From positions 95,665 through 159,664 of the forward strand of contig JANBPK010000775.1 of the NCBI GenBank assembly GCA_027579435.1: a stretch of DNA of 64,000 nt, written 5' to 3'. Positions within the stretch are counted from its first letter, which is position 1, and each line of letters opens with the position of its first letter. This document shows, one piece after another, positions 11,073-22,226 of the stretch. Source of the DNA: Candolleomyces eurysporus (lineage: Eukaryota; Basidiomycota; Agaricomycetes; Agaricales; Psathyrellaceae). Made by a program: the position numbers and the translations under genes. The notes under the pieces were generated by a model that was not told the DNA's origin, did no database searches, and was given only the letters and a program-made list of their open reading frames with translations.

Positions 11073-14000
11073 TTACTTGAGCCAGTCAGAGCCATGACAA
11101 ACTGCATTGGTAAGCTCAACTTTGGTGGTCTGAATGTTTCCAATAATGAGAAGATTGTGATTGAGTAAAAGGCCAGGGTGAGAGTAGGGTGGAACCCAGA
11201 GCAGAAGATCTTCCGATGCATTCTGGATCCAGCCATTGTTATTGAGTGTAAAGGCCTGAGGTGGATGGTTGTGGAGAAACAGAAATTGCTGAAAAGGTGA
11301 CTGTGATGTGACATTATTGGTATGCCCTATCATTGGCTCCAAGGCTGGTAGTCCTGTGTGATCATTCCACACCCTGATAGCATTGTCATAAGAGCCTGAG
11401 ACAATGTACTTGCCATCAGGAGAGAATGCAACAGATGTGACCCAGTCGCTATGCCCTGTCATTGGCTCCAAAGCTGGCTGTCCTGTGTGAGCATCCCACA
11501 GCCTGATGGCCCTGTCATAAGAGCCTGAGACAATGTACTTGCCATCAGGAGAGAATGCAACAGATGTGACTGATCTGCTATGCCCTGTCATTGGCTCCAA
11601 GGCTGCTTGCCCAGTCTGAGCATTCCACAGTTGAATCTCTCCACTTTCCAAGCCTGAGACAATATATTTGCCACTTGGAGAGAACACAATGGAATTTACT
11701 CTAGCTTGAGTTGTTATCATGGAGACTACTTGTCTATAGGGGGAGCTATGGTGAATGATGGGAACTGATTGAAAATCTAGAAGTGCCTGCAGTGGCTGTT
11801 CTGTTGCAGCATAGAATGGCAGTGCTGACAGATACAGATGGGGAGCACTGTGGCTAATAGGTGTGGCAAAGTTGTGTGCAAAATCCCCAATATTGTTTAG
11901 CAATGATCCAAGCTCAGNTTGCCATGAGTTTCTGTATTTTTTATCAATTCTCATGCCATGGATTCACTGATCATGTGCTTACCTTGGATATTTGCCATAG
12001 TGTGTTGTAGGCATAGCTGACATTCTTTAACACACTCAGAGCTTCTAGCCAATACAGCACCTTCTTTGTCTCCACAAACTCCTGCATTTTCTGCTGCAAG
12101 GGCTTGGTGAGTCCTGCATAGAGAACATGGTCCCCCCAAGCTGTACATGCATAAGCTAGTGCAGCTTCAATTTGCAAAGGCATAGGTTGGTTTTCATTGC
12201 TCTGGTATGAAGTTTTGGCTCCTGATATTCCAAAGTATAGCCCAGAGTCCATGAGTTTGAAGCATACCTCAGCTACAAGATGGTGTGCAGAACATTTGTT
12301 GATTGACCACTTCTTGTCCTGAAGCTTTTCTGATGTCAGGTAGTCAACAAATGATGCATGAAAGATTGAGATGGGTGCATCATCACAGCCCTTATCAGGG
12401 ACTTGGACAACAGAATGAAGGGACTTGAAGGCTTCTCGGATTGCCATAGTATTTGTGCTGTGCAATTTGGCATAGGTGTTCACTGACACAGGCTTCTGGG
12501 CTGTCACAAGAAGTAATAGGCAAAAACATATCATATCTGCCTCCTTTTGTTCCAGATCTTTGAATGCTTCAGCCAAAATTCTGCTGTACAAGGCCTCAAT
12601 GCCAGAAAGCTGGACATTTGCAGATGGCTGGCCAAGTTCCTGGAACCGCTCCAAGCAATTCCCAGAGGAAGTGGAAATATACGCAGCCATGGTGGCTGCA
12701 ATAATAAACAGTGTTCCTGAGACATTCACAAGAGTTTGGATCTCTGGAGGTGGCCAATTTGCCTGATAGTGGCTATACACCCCTGGGATGCATTTGAGCT
12801 GGTCATTCAGATAAAGCAGTATATCAGCTCTGACAATGTCAGCTTCAATGTCATGAAGTCGAAGCCACCCATGCTGGGTAGATGATTCAAAGGACTCCCG
12901 GAGAGAGGTCTCGGGCCTGCTAGTAAGGAAGAACTTGAGTGGGATCCTTGGCTTCTGTGACATAATGGCTGCAATGAAGAGCCTGACAGCATCTTGATCA
13001 TTGCATTCATCAAGGGCATCTACCCCAAGCACAAGGAGCTCATCAGCAGCAAAAGTCTTCTCTGCAGGCAAGAGGATGAGTTTCAAGTACTGGTCTTTCA
13101 ACTTCATCTCTGTTGGATTCCTGCAGCTCCTGTCAGAATCGAGAATTTCTTCAAGTGCATCGCCGAATGTAGGTCGTTGCTCCGCCAGAATCCTCGCGAG
13201 GGTGGGGATGATGAGATACACGTCCCTCTTATCCGCTTCTTTGAGTGTACAGAAGAAGGTTGCGCCCAGAAGCCCCCGGTCGTCGAGCTGAGAGCAAAAG
13301 GATCTCGACACAGTGGTCTTTCCTGTTCCGGCGAGGCCGCTGAGCCAGAACAGGTGAGGGGATCCCGGATCCGTCGCCCACACGAGCAACATGGCCAGTA
13401 GCGATACCCGGGATCCAGGGATGCACCCGTCACCTCTTCTTGCGTTGCTATACTCTGCACCTTCCACTCTCCCTAGTTTCTGGTGTATATCTGATTTCGT
13501 GGCTGAGCGCCGTGATAAATGTAGAACGAGTCGGATAAACGTACTAAATTTCTTCAGCGACTTGACATCCCGTTCGATAGTGCGCATGGTCCCGGTGTGG
13601 TCCTCAATTACTATCGAGGCCCATGAGAAGCGGAAACCGATGGTACGAAATCAGACGCACCATTGATTCGTTCCTTCAACCAGTGGACCCCTCTCACAAT
13701 CTGGAGGGTCTGAGCCTTATTCTCGATGATCGCGTCAAACTAGGAAGTTGTGAGTCACCGCTACAAGTATGATCAAAGGAGGCTCACCATGGCGATCTCG
13801 ATCGCGAACCTAATCTCCTGCGTAAGCTTTGACACTTCTTGCTTGTCCCGCGCGGCGAGCATCACGCGTTCGACCCCTGATCTGGCCGAATCTACCTTGG
13901 CTTGCAGTATCTTCTTGTTCTTCTCCAGGGTCCTGCACGATCCGGCATGCGCTGAGTATAGTGAGACTCGGAATGAACGACCTGCTCTCACCGTAATAAC

Positions 14001-14425
14001 CCATCGAAACGGTCTTTCATCTCTTGCGAAACATCGGGTGGACAAGAGACCATAATTCTCGACAAGACATTTACCCTCTTGAGAAGTTCGTTGAATTCTT
14101 GCTTATTCTCGCCATACGCCTGCTCGTGGATTGATACGGAGGATCGCGTTTGGCTCAAGGAAGAACTCACATCGACGGTATCGCAAATGACCAACAGTCC
14201 TGCGGCGACGCTCTTCAACGGGGGAAACACATCCGATACTTCGACGACCTTCCGCAGTGTGGTCTTGACGCCTTCGTAGATCTTGCCTGCGAGCTCCGCT
14301 GGTTGGTGTTCGACGTGAGCGGTACTCGAGGGCGATGGTGTGGGAGGACCGAAAGGATTCTTCAAGAACTTCTTGATTTGGTCTCGTTTTCGAGGCTTGC
14401 TATGCTGCTCTTCCGGGGAAGCCAT
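11073..14425 (-). CDS. NLR-B: NACHT-WD40 STAND protein
   Basis: Complete-looking paralogue of NLR-A, starting at 14425. It has a helical STAND N-domain (ELAGKIYEGVKTTL, then TLEEKNKILQAK after the first intron), NACHT with Walker A GLAGTGKTTV and Walker B LVLGVDALDEC, and a WD40 region (11073-11954). The WD40 region has three near-identical 43-aa repeats with KYIVSGSYD and then IRLWDAHTG. The C-terminal tail contains NNNGWIQNA and LLLWVPP, as is usual in this NLR class. Exon 1 lacks the ~165-aa Ser/Thr-rich linker of NLR-A. The N at 11918 is an extra base: without it the exon reads MATELGSLL, matching MSTELGPVL of NLR-A. The extreme C-terminus is uncertain because a GTAAGT sits at the stop. 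Presumed ligand sensor of heterokaryon-incompatibility or immune type. Confidence 0.88.
11330..11720 (-). repeat. WD40 tandem repeats, 129-bp period
   Basis: GCCTGAGACAAT recurs at 11394, 11523 and 11652, a period of 129 bp (43 aa). Most of each unit is nearly identical. The differences concentrate in the codons just before VTSVAFSP (SRS, SDW, TNN), a pattern expected of high-identity NLR repeats with variable ligand-facing positions. Confidence 0.85.
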
Positions 14426-16615
14426 GTCCAGTTATTCACCAATACGAGATAACGACGAGTGAGATTGTGAACGAGGTTGGTGGAAGTAGGCAACTCCAAT
14501 GCGCCGCTCGAGACCGGTTTGGGAACCCCAGGTTCACGTGATGTGATGTATGTGGACTCGAACACTGCCTTGGGTGTCCAATATCGATATTTTCGGTGAG
14601 TGTCCCTTGGGTCGAAGGTGCCTAGGTATCCAGGGGTCTTACCTCCGACGCCACAATCTTTCACCTGGCACCAGGCTAGCATTCTCCTGAGTGCCCACCG
14701 CCCTCTCTTCCTACGCTGAGGGGCGACTGGTGTGCGAGGCGCACGCACGGATGTAGTAAACGAAATCGGGATTATGTTTGTAAAACTACGTTAGAGGGAC
14801 TCAACAAAAGACCCCAGAACGCGGAAACTATTCACAAAAAGAAGAAAAGAGGAGGAAGCTAAGTAGTCAGATAGAGGAGGCAGGTAGTCCGATGATATTA
14901 ACCCGAGAGAAGGGAAGGATGCAAGAGAAAGTGAGACTGATGACTTGATCTCAATAACCGACCGAGATCGTGGGGAGAGGACAGAGCGGACGTCCAAGGA
15001 GTAGGAGCACGAGGATGTAGATCGGTAGCTGGTGAAGGCATCCAGACTTCCGAGCATGTCCTCCTGGCCTTACCAAATCGCACGGGTCCAGCACCCGACA
15101 GGACGAGGCACACCCTACGCGACTTGTCCGAGATGCTTCTGGGTCTCTATTCACCCACCTGCCATCGCCCATCCGCTTCCTCCCGAGCGAATGTTGATAC
15201 AGACCACGTTCCCCCACACCAGCAATACCCACCTCGCACCAATCGAGCGAACGCAGTGCAACCGCGAACCTCCGACCCGCACTCCAGGGCAACACAAGCT
15301 GTCGAGTTAGCCGACTCGCCGCCAAAACCGTAACAGGCTCATCCACAGGCACCATTGCTGGAGTCATCGGAGTCCCCAACGAGTATCAAGGCGTTGAGGG
15401 GAGCCTTGTAGAACTGCATGCGCCAAAGCCATGAATACGAGGATGCAGTCGTCCTTGGCTGGTATATTTTCGAAGTAGCTGTTTAGGCCGCCTAGTTTGC
15501 CTAAGACTGTGAGGCGAAAGAAGGGAAGACCGTTAGTCGGGAGCTGTGGGGATAGGAGGGGAAGGAAAGAAAGAATAGGGAAAGCAGGGGGAAGCGAAAA
15601 GGGGAGCGCAAGGAGGGACAGATGTTTCGGTCTACGCCAAAGGGTCGAAGGGAAGGATCGGGGCTCGAGGAATAGGGGCGAGGGTCGAAGACAAGGGACG
15701 GCCACATACTATGCTTCGCTACGGGAGTTTAACCTCATCGGCCCTTGTGGCCATGTTCACCCGTTGCGTTAGTCATTCGGCCAGTGCAATAGTGTCAGTG
15801 TCGACGTCGCGTGGGCGCAGTGTGACGAGCTTAGGTGGTCGGTCAAGAGCCATACGGCGACGTCAGGCATGCTGTCGGTTGATCTGAGAAGAGGATGATG
15901 GTAAACCATTGCGCCATGGATGAAGAGGCCAACTGACCAGCAGCATGCCCACGAAAGCAGGAAGCACGGGCCAAGCACCATTGCAGGCTGAGATGGCGTC
16001 CTCGGTTAGCAATGTAGGCAGGTCCCCCTGGACCGTAATCACCGATGGTGAATGCAGATACCTGGCCTGTCGCAGGGGGTCGTCCACACCGTCGTTTCCA
16101 TGGACTGAAGCTGAAGAGTGCTTGAGTGCAGGTACCATCGGTGGCCGGAACGGCTTCTGATATAAGAGGGCCGGTCCGGACCGACAGCCTTGCAAAGATC
16201 TTCGGTCGTAACAGGCCAATAGAAGTGACTCGACGGGATAGCGCAGCTTTCCAGGCGTTTGTTGACGACCTGCAACTCCTCAGCGTTTCGCTGAACTGAA
16301 CTGAGAAAGATTCAGTTCGCCGTGGATCCGTCTGACCTCCGCAGCGGCTTCCTCGAGGGTTTCTTTTGTCTTTCATGGCCATGAGGGTCGTGCCAGCCCC
16401 CTTTCGTGCGCGTTGAGTGTCGCTGGTGAGTCCTTTGCCGGTCTCTGCGTTGCATTGCGATGGTTGGTTGACAATCTCAGATCAGTCGACACTGTACTTT
16501 GTGCCTCCACTTATGGTCTTCCGCTGGACGGCCCTCGACCAGCCACCTACGCTCGCGATTGCGACTGCTTCGCACCCAGTACCCGCATGTTTACCGCCGC
16601 CTCGGAAGTCTGGAT
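11652..16615. repeat. Segmental duplication block B (NLR plus truncated TIR element)
   Basis: Counterpart of the block at 1-7000. The copies are clearly diverged but collinear, apart from the missing linker in NLR-B exon 1 and missing element interior. Confidence 0.8.
14760..16615. mobile_element. TIR element B, truncated copy of the element at 3.6-7.14 kb
   Basis: The left arm 14870-15370 and interior blocks (15500-15700, 15780-16020, 16250-16590) align in order with 3720-4260, 4380-4600, 4790-5100 and 5550-5890 of element A. The A interior from about 5890 to 6880 is absent. Only the tip of the right arm remains (CTCGGAAGTCTGGATGTCTT, ending near 16620), where the coiled-coil duplication block begins. 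No coding capacity recognised. Confidence 0.6.
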
Positions 16616-16746
16616 GTCTTCTTTACTACCAAGCTAATATCCAGTGGGAATCATGTTAGCTAATGTGCGTAACATATAACTAGACAACGGTGTGTCACTA
16701 ACTGTATAAATACCCATGAATGTGCAATAATCTGATTTACGGCGGA

Positions 16747-18708
16747 CTACAGCGCCCCATCGTCCAAGGCAGATGGAAGGATTACTTTAGGCTTGAGAAG
16801 AGTGTCAAACTTCCTCGAGAGAGATCCATCTTTCGTACGAGTCACCGCAAGCCTCTGGACCCCCAAGTCTGTGCTACAAACTATCGGCCTGTTCACGAAT
16901 TCTGGGTCGGTAGGGTCCGGGTATGTGCTGTCCATCTCGGCCGGATGGTACGGTTGTCCTACCACCCACATGCTGGGAACCATCTCCGTGGAAGTTATAC
17001 CCTCGATAACAGCCTCCTTCAGCTTCAAGATACTCGACTCGAGAGTCATCAACCTCGCTTGGATGTTGGCCGCTAACGTGGCTGAGTTCGTTGCTTTGGT
17101 CGACCATCCTGCGGAAACCATCATGTATCGGAAATCGTCGAACATTGCACGGTAGCTGGTGGAAGGCCCCTTCAACTGTGCTGCCATAATCGCTCTCCAC
17201 TTCCCGGCGACCGCCGCATCCTCTGTCAAAGCGATTGAGATCAAAGCATAGGCAGTATCATGGGATCGCATACCGTTGTTGGACACCCTACCCCAGATAT
17301 TCGTCAAGTGGCGGTTCAAATCCTGATTCTCTGGCGTGAACGACTGAACGATATAACAACTCCACACCAACATCGTATGCTGCAAAGCCAGTTGCAGCGG
17401 GAACGGATCTTTCGCCCCAGATTCCGCATTGTGCTTCATCGCTTCCACCAACCTCTGCCCGACCCGATCCACCGCCCGCTTCCTGCACTTCTCCACAATA
17501 CTCTCCTCCTTCAAATTGATATCCGTCGCCATAACTTCCTCAGCAACAAAAACGGCGCACTGGAGTACCTCGGCGTTCAACATCTCCACCATCCTGATGA
17601 TTTCATCCTCGGCGTAGGAATCCGCTTTCGAGTGGAACACCTGGGAGGCTCGGTGGTCCGTCGGACTCATGGTTTGCACGTCGGCTGCTGTAACCGCGGA
17701 TGCACTGTTGACTGCCATTTGCTGGGAAGCAGCAGCAGAAGCGGCATTCCGAGCAGCAGAAGCGGCCTTTTGGGCTGCAGAAGCAGCCTCTTGAGCAGCA
17801 GAAGCGGCTTGCTGGGCGGCAGCGGCAGCGGTCTCCGCCCTCCGCGCGCGTTCTCGCATCTGGCGCAGCTGGTCTTCTAGACGCTGATTCTCTTTCTCGA
17901 GGTCCTGGGCGCGCTTTGCAGCAGCCTCCACAGCGTGTCTGCTAGTCGTGATGAGGTTCTGCATCGCAGAAGCAGCCTGTTGGGCGACAGCGGTAGCGAC
18001 CTCTGCTTTCTGCGCGCGCTCTTGCATCCGGCGCAGCTGATCTTCTAGACCCTGGTTCTTCTTCTCGAGGTCCTGGATGTGGTTTGCAGCAGCCTCCGCA
18101 GCGTGCATGCTCGTCGCGATGAGGCTCTGGATCGCCTCATCGACCTGAGCCGATTTTTGCTTGAGAGTCTGAGCCTTGTTCTCGAGCGCGGGACACTGAG
18201 CTTGCGTGATCCTGTCCCGACCTTCGATACCTTGGAGCTGGTTCCCGTCTTTTCCCTCCGTTTCTTTATCCTGCTCCTTCACCTTCCCCCCGGCCTCCAT
18301 CCACATTATGTAGTTGATAACATCGTCATAATCCCGAGCCTGCTCCTTTCCCAAAGTCCCACCCTCCAACGGGAGTTCGTGTTGGCTAATCCCGGCGTCC
18401 TGGCTCCTGGAATAACAAAATTATTTCCTCTGTACAGATGATCCTGTGCTCGACACTTACTTATCCTTCGACTCCCTACCCCTACTGCTCGAAAACGTAC
18501 CCGAAGACGTCGGTTCGTATGATAGGTGAAGGTCAGACTGGTGTCGAGGGCCCGGCATGCCACCAATTGACCGTGATTCCGCTTGGTCATTGTCACCATT
18601 GGGGTGGCTATTCTCCGCTGCCGTCTGAAACGAAGATTGAGACAAACCCACTTCTGAAGAATGGAAGGCGGATCCCGGGCTGAGGAAAGAGCTAAGGCCC
18701 CGCCACAT
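16747..18708 (-). CDS. CC1: coiled-coil protein with conserved W-R C-terminal module
   Basis: Three exons (18461-18708, 17274-18406, 16747-17222) give about 618 aa. The N-terminus is Ser-rich and disordered. A long coiled coil follows, built from two 56-aa repeats (each with LE(K/Q)(K/E)NQ.LEDQLR.M.ERA), then four heptads of the AASAAQx type found only in this copy. The C-terminal module contains IIRMVEMLNAEV, LVWSCYIVQSF, EDAAVAGKWRAI, a leucine-rich helix and the terminal VCSTDLGVQRL and LLKPKVILPS. The phase-1 intron at 17223-17273 sits directly before EDAAVAGKWR, the same place as in CC2, CC4 and Hsp70-b. No catalytic domain was recognised. It is probably a scaffold or partner protein, with function inferred only from the Hsp70 fusion at 35365-38794. 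Confidence 0.85.
17735..17830 (-). repeat. 21-bp tandem repeat encoding Ala heptads
   Basis: Four tandem 21-bp units encode AASAAQ-type heptads inside CC1. They are absent from the CC2 paralogue, so they expanded or were lost after the duplication. Confidence 0.75.
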
Positions 18709-19454
18709 TTCAGTTTACAGAGGAGGAGGAGGAAGGAATGCGAGAGTGAGTTCGGGTCACGATTGTCGTTGTCTTATTCGTCGCGTTGGGGTCGGGCTCT
18801 AATTGAGAACTAGAGCTGAATGGAGAAGTCAACAATTTCGAGAGTAGGGACCCGGGGAGGGATACAGTCGAAAGTGCACACCGGGTGGTCGTGTGGCAAT
18901 CAGGTGAGGTGAACGCGACGTGAAAGAGATAGAGGGTTGCCTACTGCTATCGGAGCATCGTTGGTGATCAGATGCTAGATATTAATGAAGGCTGGTGACG
19001 AGTGGCTAGGTTGAGGTTCGGATTCGAAGCACGGGTGCCCTGCTCCTCGTACTGCGTCACATTCTAGCCAGAGAATCCAGCGTGCCTGACACGCGTTTTC
19101 TGCGGGAGCTGGCACACTAGCAAGTGCATGTTTTTAACACTTGACCCGGGAATGAGTGTGTATGTGTCACTTGATTAATACTGATTGCCAGGACTTGGAA
19201 GAGCTTTGGGCGTCAAAATGAAACGAACATGAGTACGATCACGGCCTCATTGTGATAGAACATATGCGAAACTAAAAGACGTTTTGGGTCAGACCCGTGG
19301 GCCCGGGATCCGATGTGGTCTATGTTTCACGGAGTGATTGAGCGCCTTTGTGCTGCACCATGAAGGAAATTTCGCAATTTAGTCAGTGTATGTAGTATAG
19401 TATACGTACATCGTGCTTCATCCCACTCGTCAATTCGCAATTCTAATCTAGTCA
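18709..19454. other. CC1 upstream / CCT8 downstream region
   Basis: Most of it (to about 19370) belongs to duplication block C1 and includes the CC1 promoter region. No gene was seen. The CCT8 3' end lies at its right edge. Confidence 0.5.
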
Positions 19455-21511
19455 TCAGTCATCGTCGTCCCAGTTCCCTGCTTGCTGAGGAATCTTGGGT
19501 CCACCAGCAGGTTTGCTCATGATGATGCTGTCGACGCTGAGAACCGAGACGGCAGCTTCCGTCGCGAGCTTGATAGCCCACTTTTTGGCAGCGATGGAGT
19601 CGTAGATCTTGTGCTCGTCGGCTTTTAGTGTACCATCGGTCTCAGCCTGTCATTGGAATAGAGAAAAGGGTCAGGAATTAGCAAAGATTGAACACACATC
19701 CTGTCGATGAGGAAAGGAAGAGAGAGAAGAGGATATACGTACCTCGACATCAACACCCCAAGTCTCTCCACCCTTCTGGTCATGCTTCGCCCAGAGCCTA
19801 CTGACCACCTCATTACCCTCCGCACCACCCAACGCATTCTCCGCCAGCGTCCTCGGCACCACCTCCAAAGCGTTCGCAAACTTCTTCACACTATGCTGCG
19901 AAAGACCCTTGAGCCCGCTCCCATATGCTTCCACCCTCTTGCTCAGCTCAAGCTCCGTAGCCCCAGCACCGGGGACGAGTCTCGCGTCTTTCATCAAACT
20001 TTTGATCACATTGACACCATCGTCGATAGCCCTCTCAAGGTCATCGAGGTGATTCGACGTCGNCCCCCCTAAGCACAATCGTCGCCGTCCTCGTCTTCTC
20101 TCCGGGACTCTGGGGATCAAACCCAGGTTCTCCGGGGGTAAGCTGCCTTACGACGGTCACTCGATCCCCGCCGATTTCGATGGTCTCAAAGACGTCTACG
20201 AACCCGGCTTCTTCGGGTGTGGGAGCACCGACGCGGGCGAGAGGGGTGGCATTGACGACACGGCAGAGGCGACGGAGGTCGAATTTGGAGAGGACTTTGA
20301 GGACGGCGATGTTGAGCCTGTTGAGGTAGTGTAGGGCCAACTCGCCGACGGTGGACCCAGCGACGATTACTTTGACACCCGAGTCTGCGATTTCTTTGAA
20401 GATCTGACAGACAGACACCAGATTAGCCCAGGTATGGAGGTGAAGGAGGAGGGAATATAACTCACCTTCTCCAAGTGTTTTTCCTCGCCAGACGTAAAGT
20501 TGAGCATCTCCTCCGCGTTTTTGATGAGGACCGTGCCCTTGGTTTCCGTTTGTGCGATATCGAGAGCACTGGTGAAGACGGCGACCTTGCCTCGGGTGAT
20601 CTTCTTGATAGTACCCTCTGGCTCGCGACCGAAAACCATTCCCTGCACGACCTTGCTCGAGCCGAGGCTTCCACCCATGATTTTCACGACCCGGACGTTA
20701 TCCACGTTAAAATTCTTGGGGTTTTTGGGCATGACGGCGAGAGCAGCTTCAGCGACGAGGTCAGCGAGCAAATCTTCAGAGCCATATTGTTTCGATGCGA
20801 TTGCGGGTTTGAGAGCCAACGCGAGAGACGATGGTGTCAGTTCTGCTGGTAGGCTGTACGTCGAGAGTTCTGGATCAAAGGTCAGTTTTTCGAGAGATCG
20901 GGGAGGAGATTCCTGACGCACTTTCAAGCTCCTCCTGCGCTTTTTGCGATCCCAGCTCGTATCCCCTAATCACCTCACTTGGATGTAGACCCATGATAAG
21001 CAGATGCTCCGCCCTCTTCAACAGCTCCCCAGCGAAAATCAGCACCATGTTCGTAGCATCGCCCATCTAAAACGTGCGCCAAAATGAGTCAACTGAAGCT
21101 CTCGAGAGTTTGTATAACTCACCTCGGACTCCTGAGCCTGCGATGCCATGACCACGAGCTTGGCTGCTGGATGCACCACCTCAAGCTCCCGAATGATAGT
21201 CGCAGCGTCCGATGTCACGAATAACCGTCCAAGATGGTTGATGATTAGCTTGTTACGACCTGCACCCGTCTGTTAGAGTCTTCCCGCAGCTTTGAGTGCA
21301 TTAAAACGCGCCATTTGGACCAAAACTCGTTCTAACGGTGTCCGACAATTCGTTCACCGCTTGGATATTTCGCAGCACTGCTTCATCGAGGCCTTGGATA
21401 TGCTTCGGGATGATTTAGCCTTTCTTTTCGACGCGTTAAAATTCGAGAAAATACCTTGTACCCTTCCTTAAACAACTGTAGATTGTTGGCTTTTGGGACC
21501 TTGAGGGCCAT
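19455..21511 (-). CDS. CCT8: T-complex protein 1 subunit theta (CCT8)
   Basis: Theta subunit of the cytosolic group II chaperonin CCT/TRiC, which folds actin and tubulin with ATP. It starts at 21511 (MALKVPKANNLQLFKEGYK) and ends at 19455 (GNWDDDD, a typical acidic CCT tail). Recognised segments are GDATNMVLIFAGELL (ATP-site region), MGLHPSEVIRGYE, NVDNVRVVKIMGGSL, VVQGMVFGREPEGT, DIAQTETKGTVLI, and RGAT followed by HLDDLERAIDDGVNV. Several short introns are present. The N at 20063 sits beside a run of six C (G on the coding strand) and breaks the frame. Dropping it restores RGATSNHLDD, so it is an assembly artefact rather than a mutation. It is a conserved anchor gene between duplication blocks C1 and C2. 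Confidence 0.95.
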
Positions 21512-22226
21512 CGTCGTCGTCGCGGTAAATGATCAAGACGCGAATTCTGCGCAGCCACCATCGCTGTTTTTGATCAATCGAATCACTCTGATTCGGACCA
21601 CAATGCCCCCGCGACGAGAAAGCACCGTGTTGCTGCCTGTTCATTATTTTTTTTTACCAAAGTCTCCCTGCCGCCGACCAGATTAGCTTCAGCTCAGGCT
21701 ACACCCGTGGCAAAACCAGCGGCGGTCTGTTAAATACTCCAAGCCAAAGGGCCGGAGTACACAGCCTGAGGGACGTAGACGAATGGGAGGTGACTGCAGT
21801 TCCAACAAAGCGGCGCCTCCTCCAATGTAACTGGGATGGTGTCGTATACCATAGTTGGACAGCTCGTCCCACATTTTAAGCCTTTGCACCCTACCAAACC
21901 TCAAAATACGCCCTTCCGCTGGATCTCTCGAGAGTGAAGTGGCCACAGAGGATCCGGGAATACTTATGGACCCGCGCCGATGGAAACATGTCAGTGCCCA
22001 CACTCGAGTTTCAAATGTATTTTGGTAAGCGATTATGTTTTCATCTTGTTGTTCCTCTTTTTGTTTAGTCTTTTCTTCCTTCTTTTCAGACTCGCACAAA
22101 GGTAACGAACAAGAACTGGTCGGGTTTGAGCTCAGTGGGATATCTATCACTGTTAAAATCAAGAAATCATAGTTTGAACATATCCAAGTCACGATCTAGG
22201 AACTAATATACCGGCCTGTAAGTACG
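21512..22226. other. CCT8 promoter and 3' flank of the next gene
   Basis: Holds the CCT8 upstream region and the 3' flank of the dsRBD-like gene. Short ORFs on both strands have no recognisable domain. Confidence 0.4.

Larger units (their letters stand above)
16623..19370. repeat. Segmental duplication block C1 (carries CC1)
   Basis: Matches 25023 to about 27605 in the same orientation, from TTACTACCAAGCTAATATCC at one end to the region around GACGTTTTG and TGTTTCACG at the other. The offset at the left edge is exactly 8400 bp. It abuts the truncated right arm of TIR element B. Confidence 0.85.

Noticed and set aside
17260..17880. 206-aa plus-strand ORF opposite CC1
   Set aside because: Antisense shadow of the coiled coil. 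A similar shadow occurs opposite CC2 because the coding strand is duplicated.
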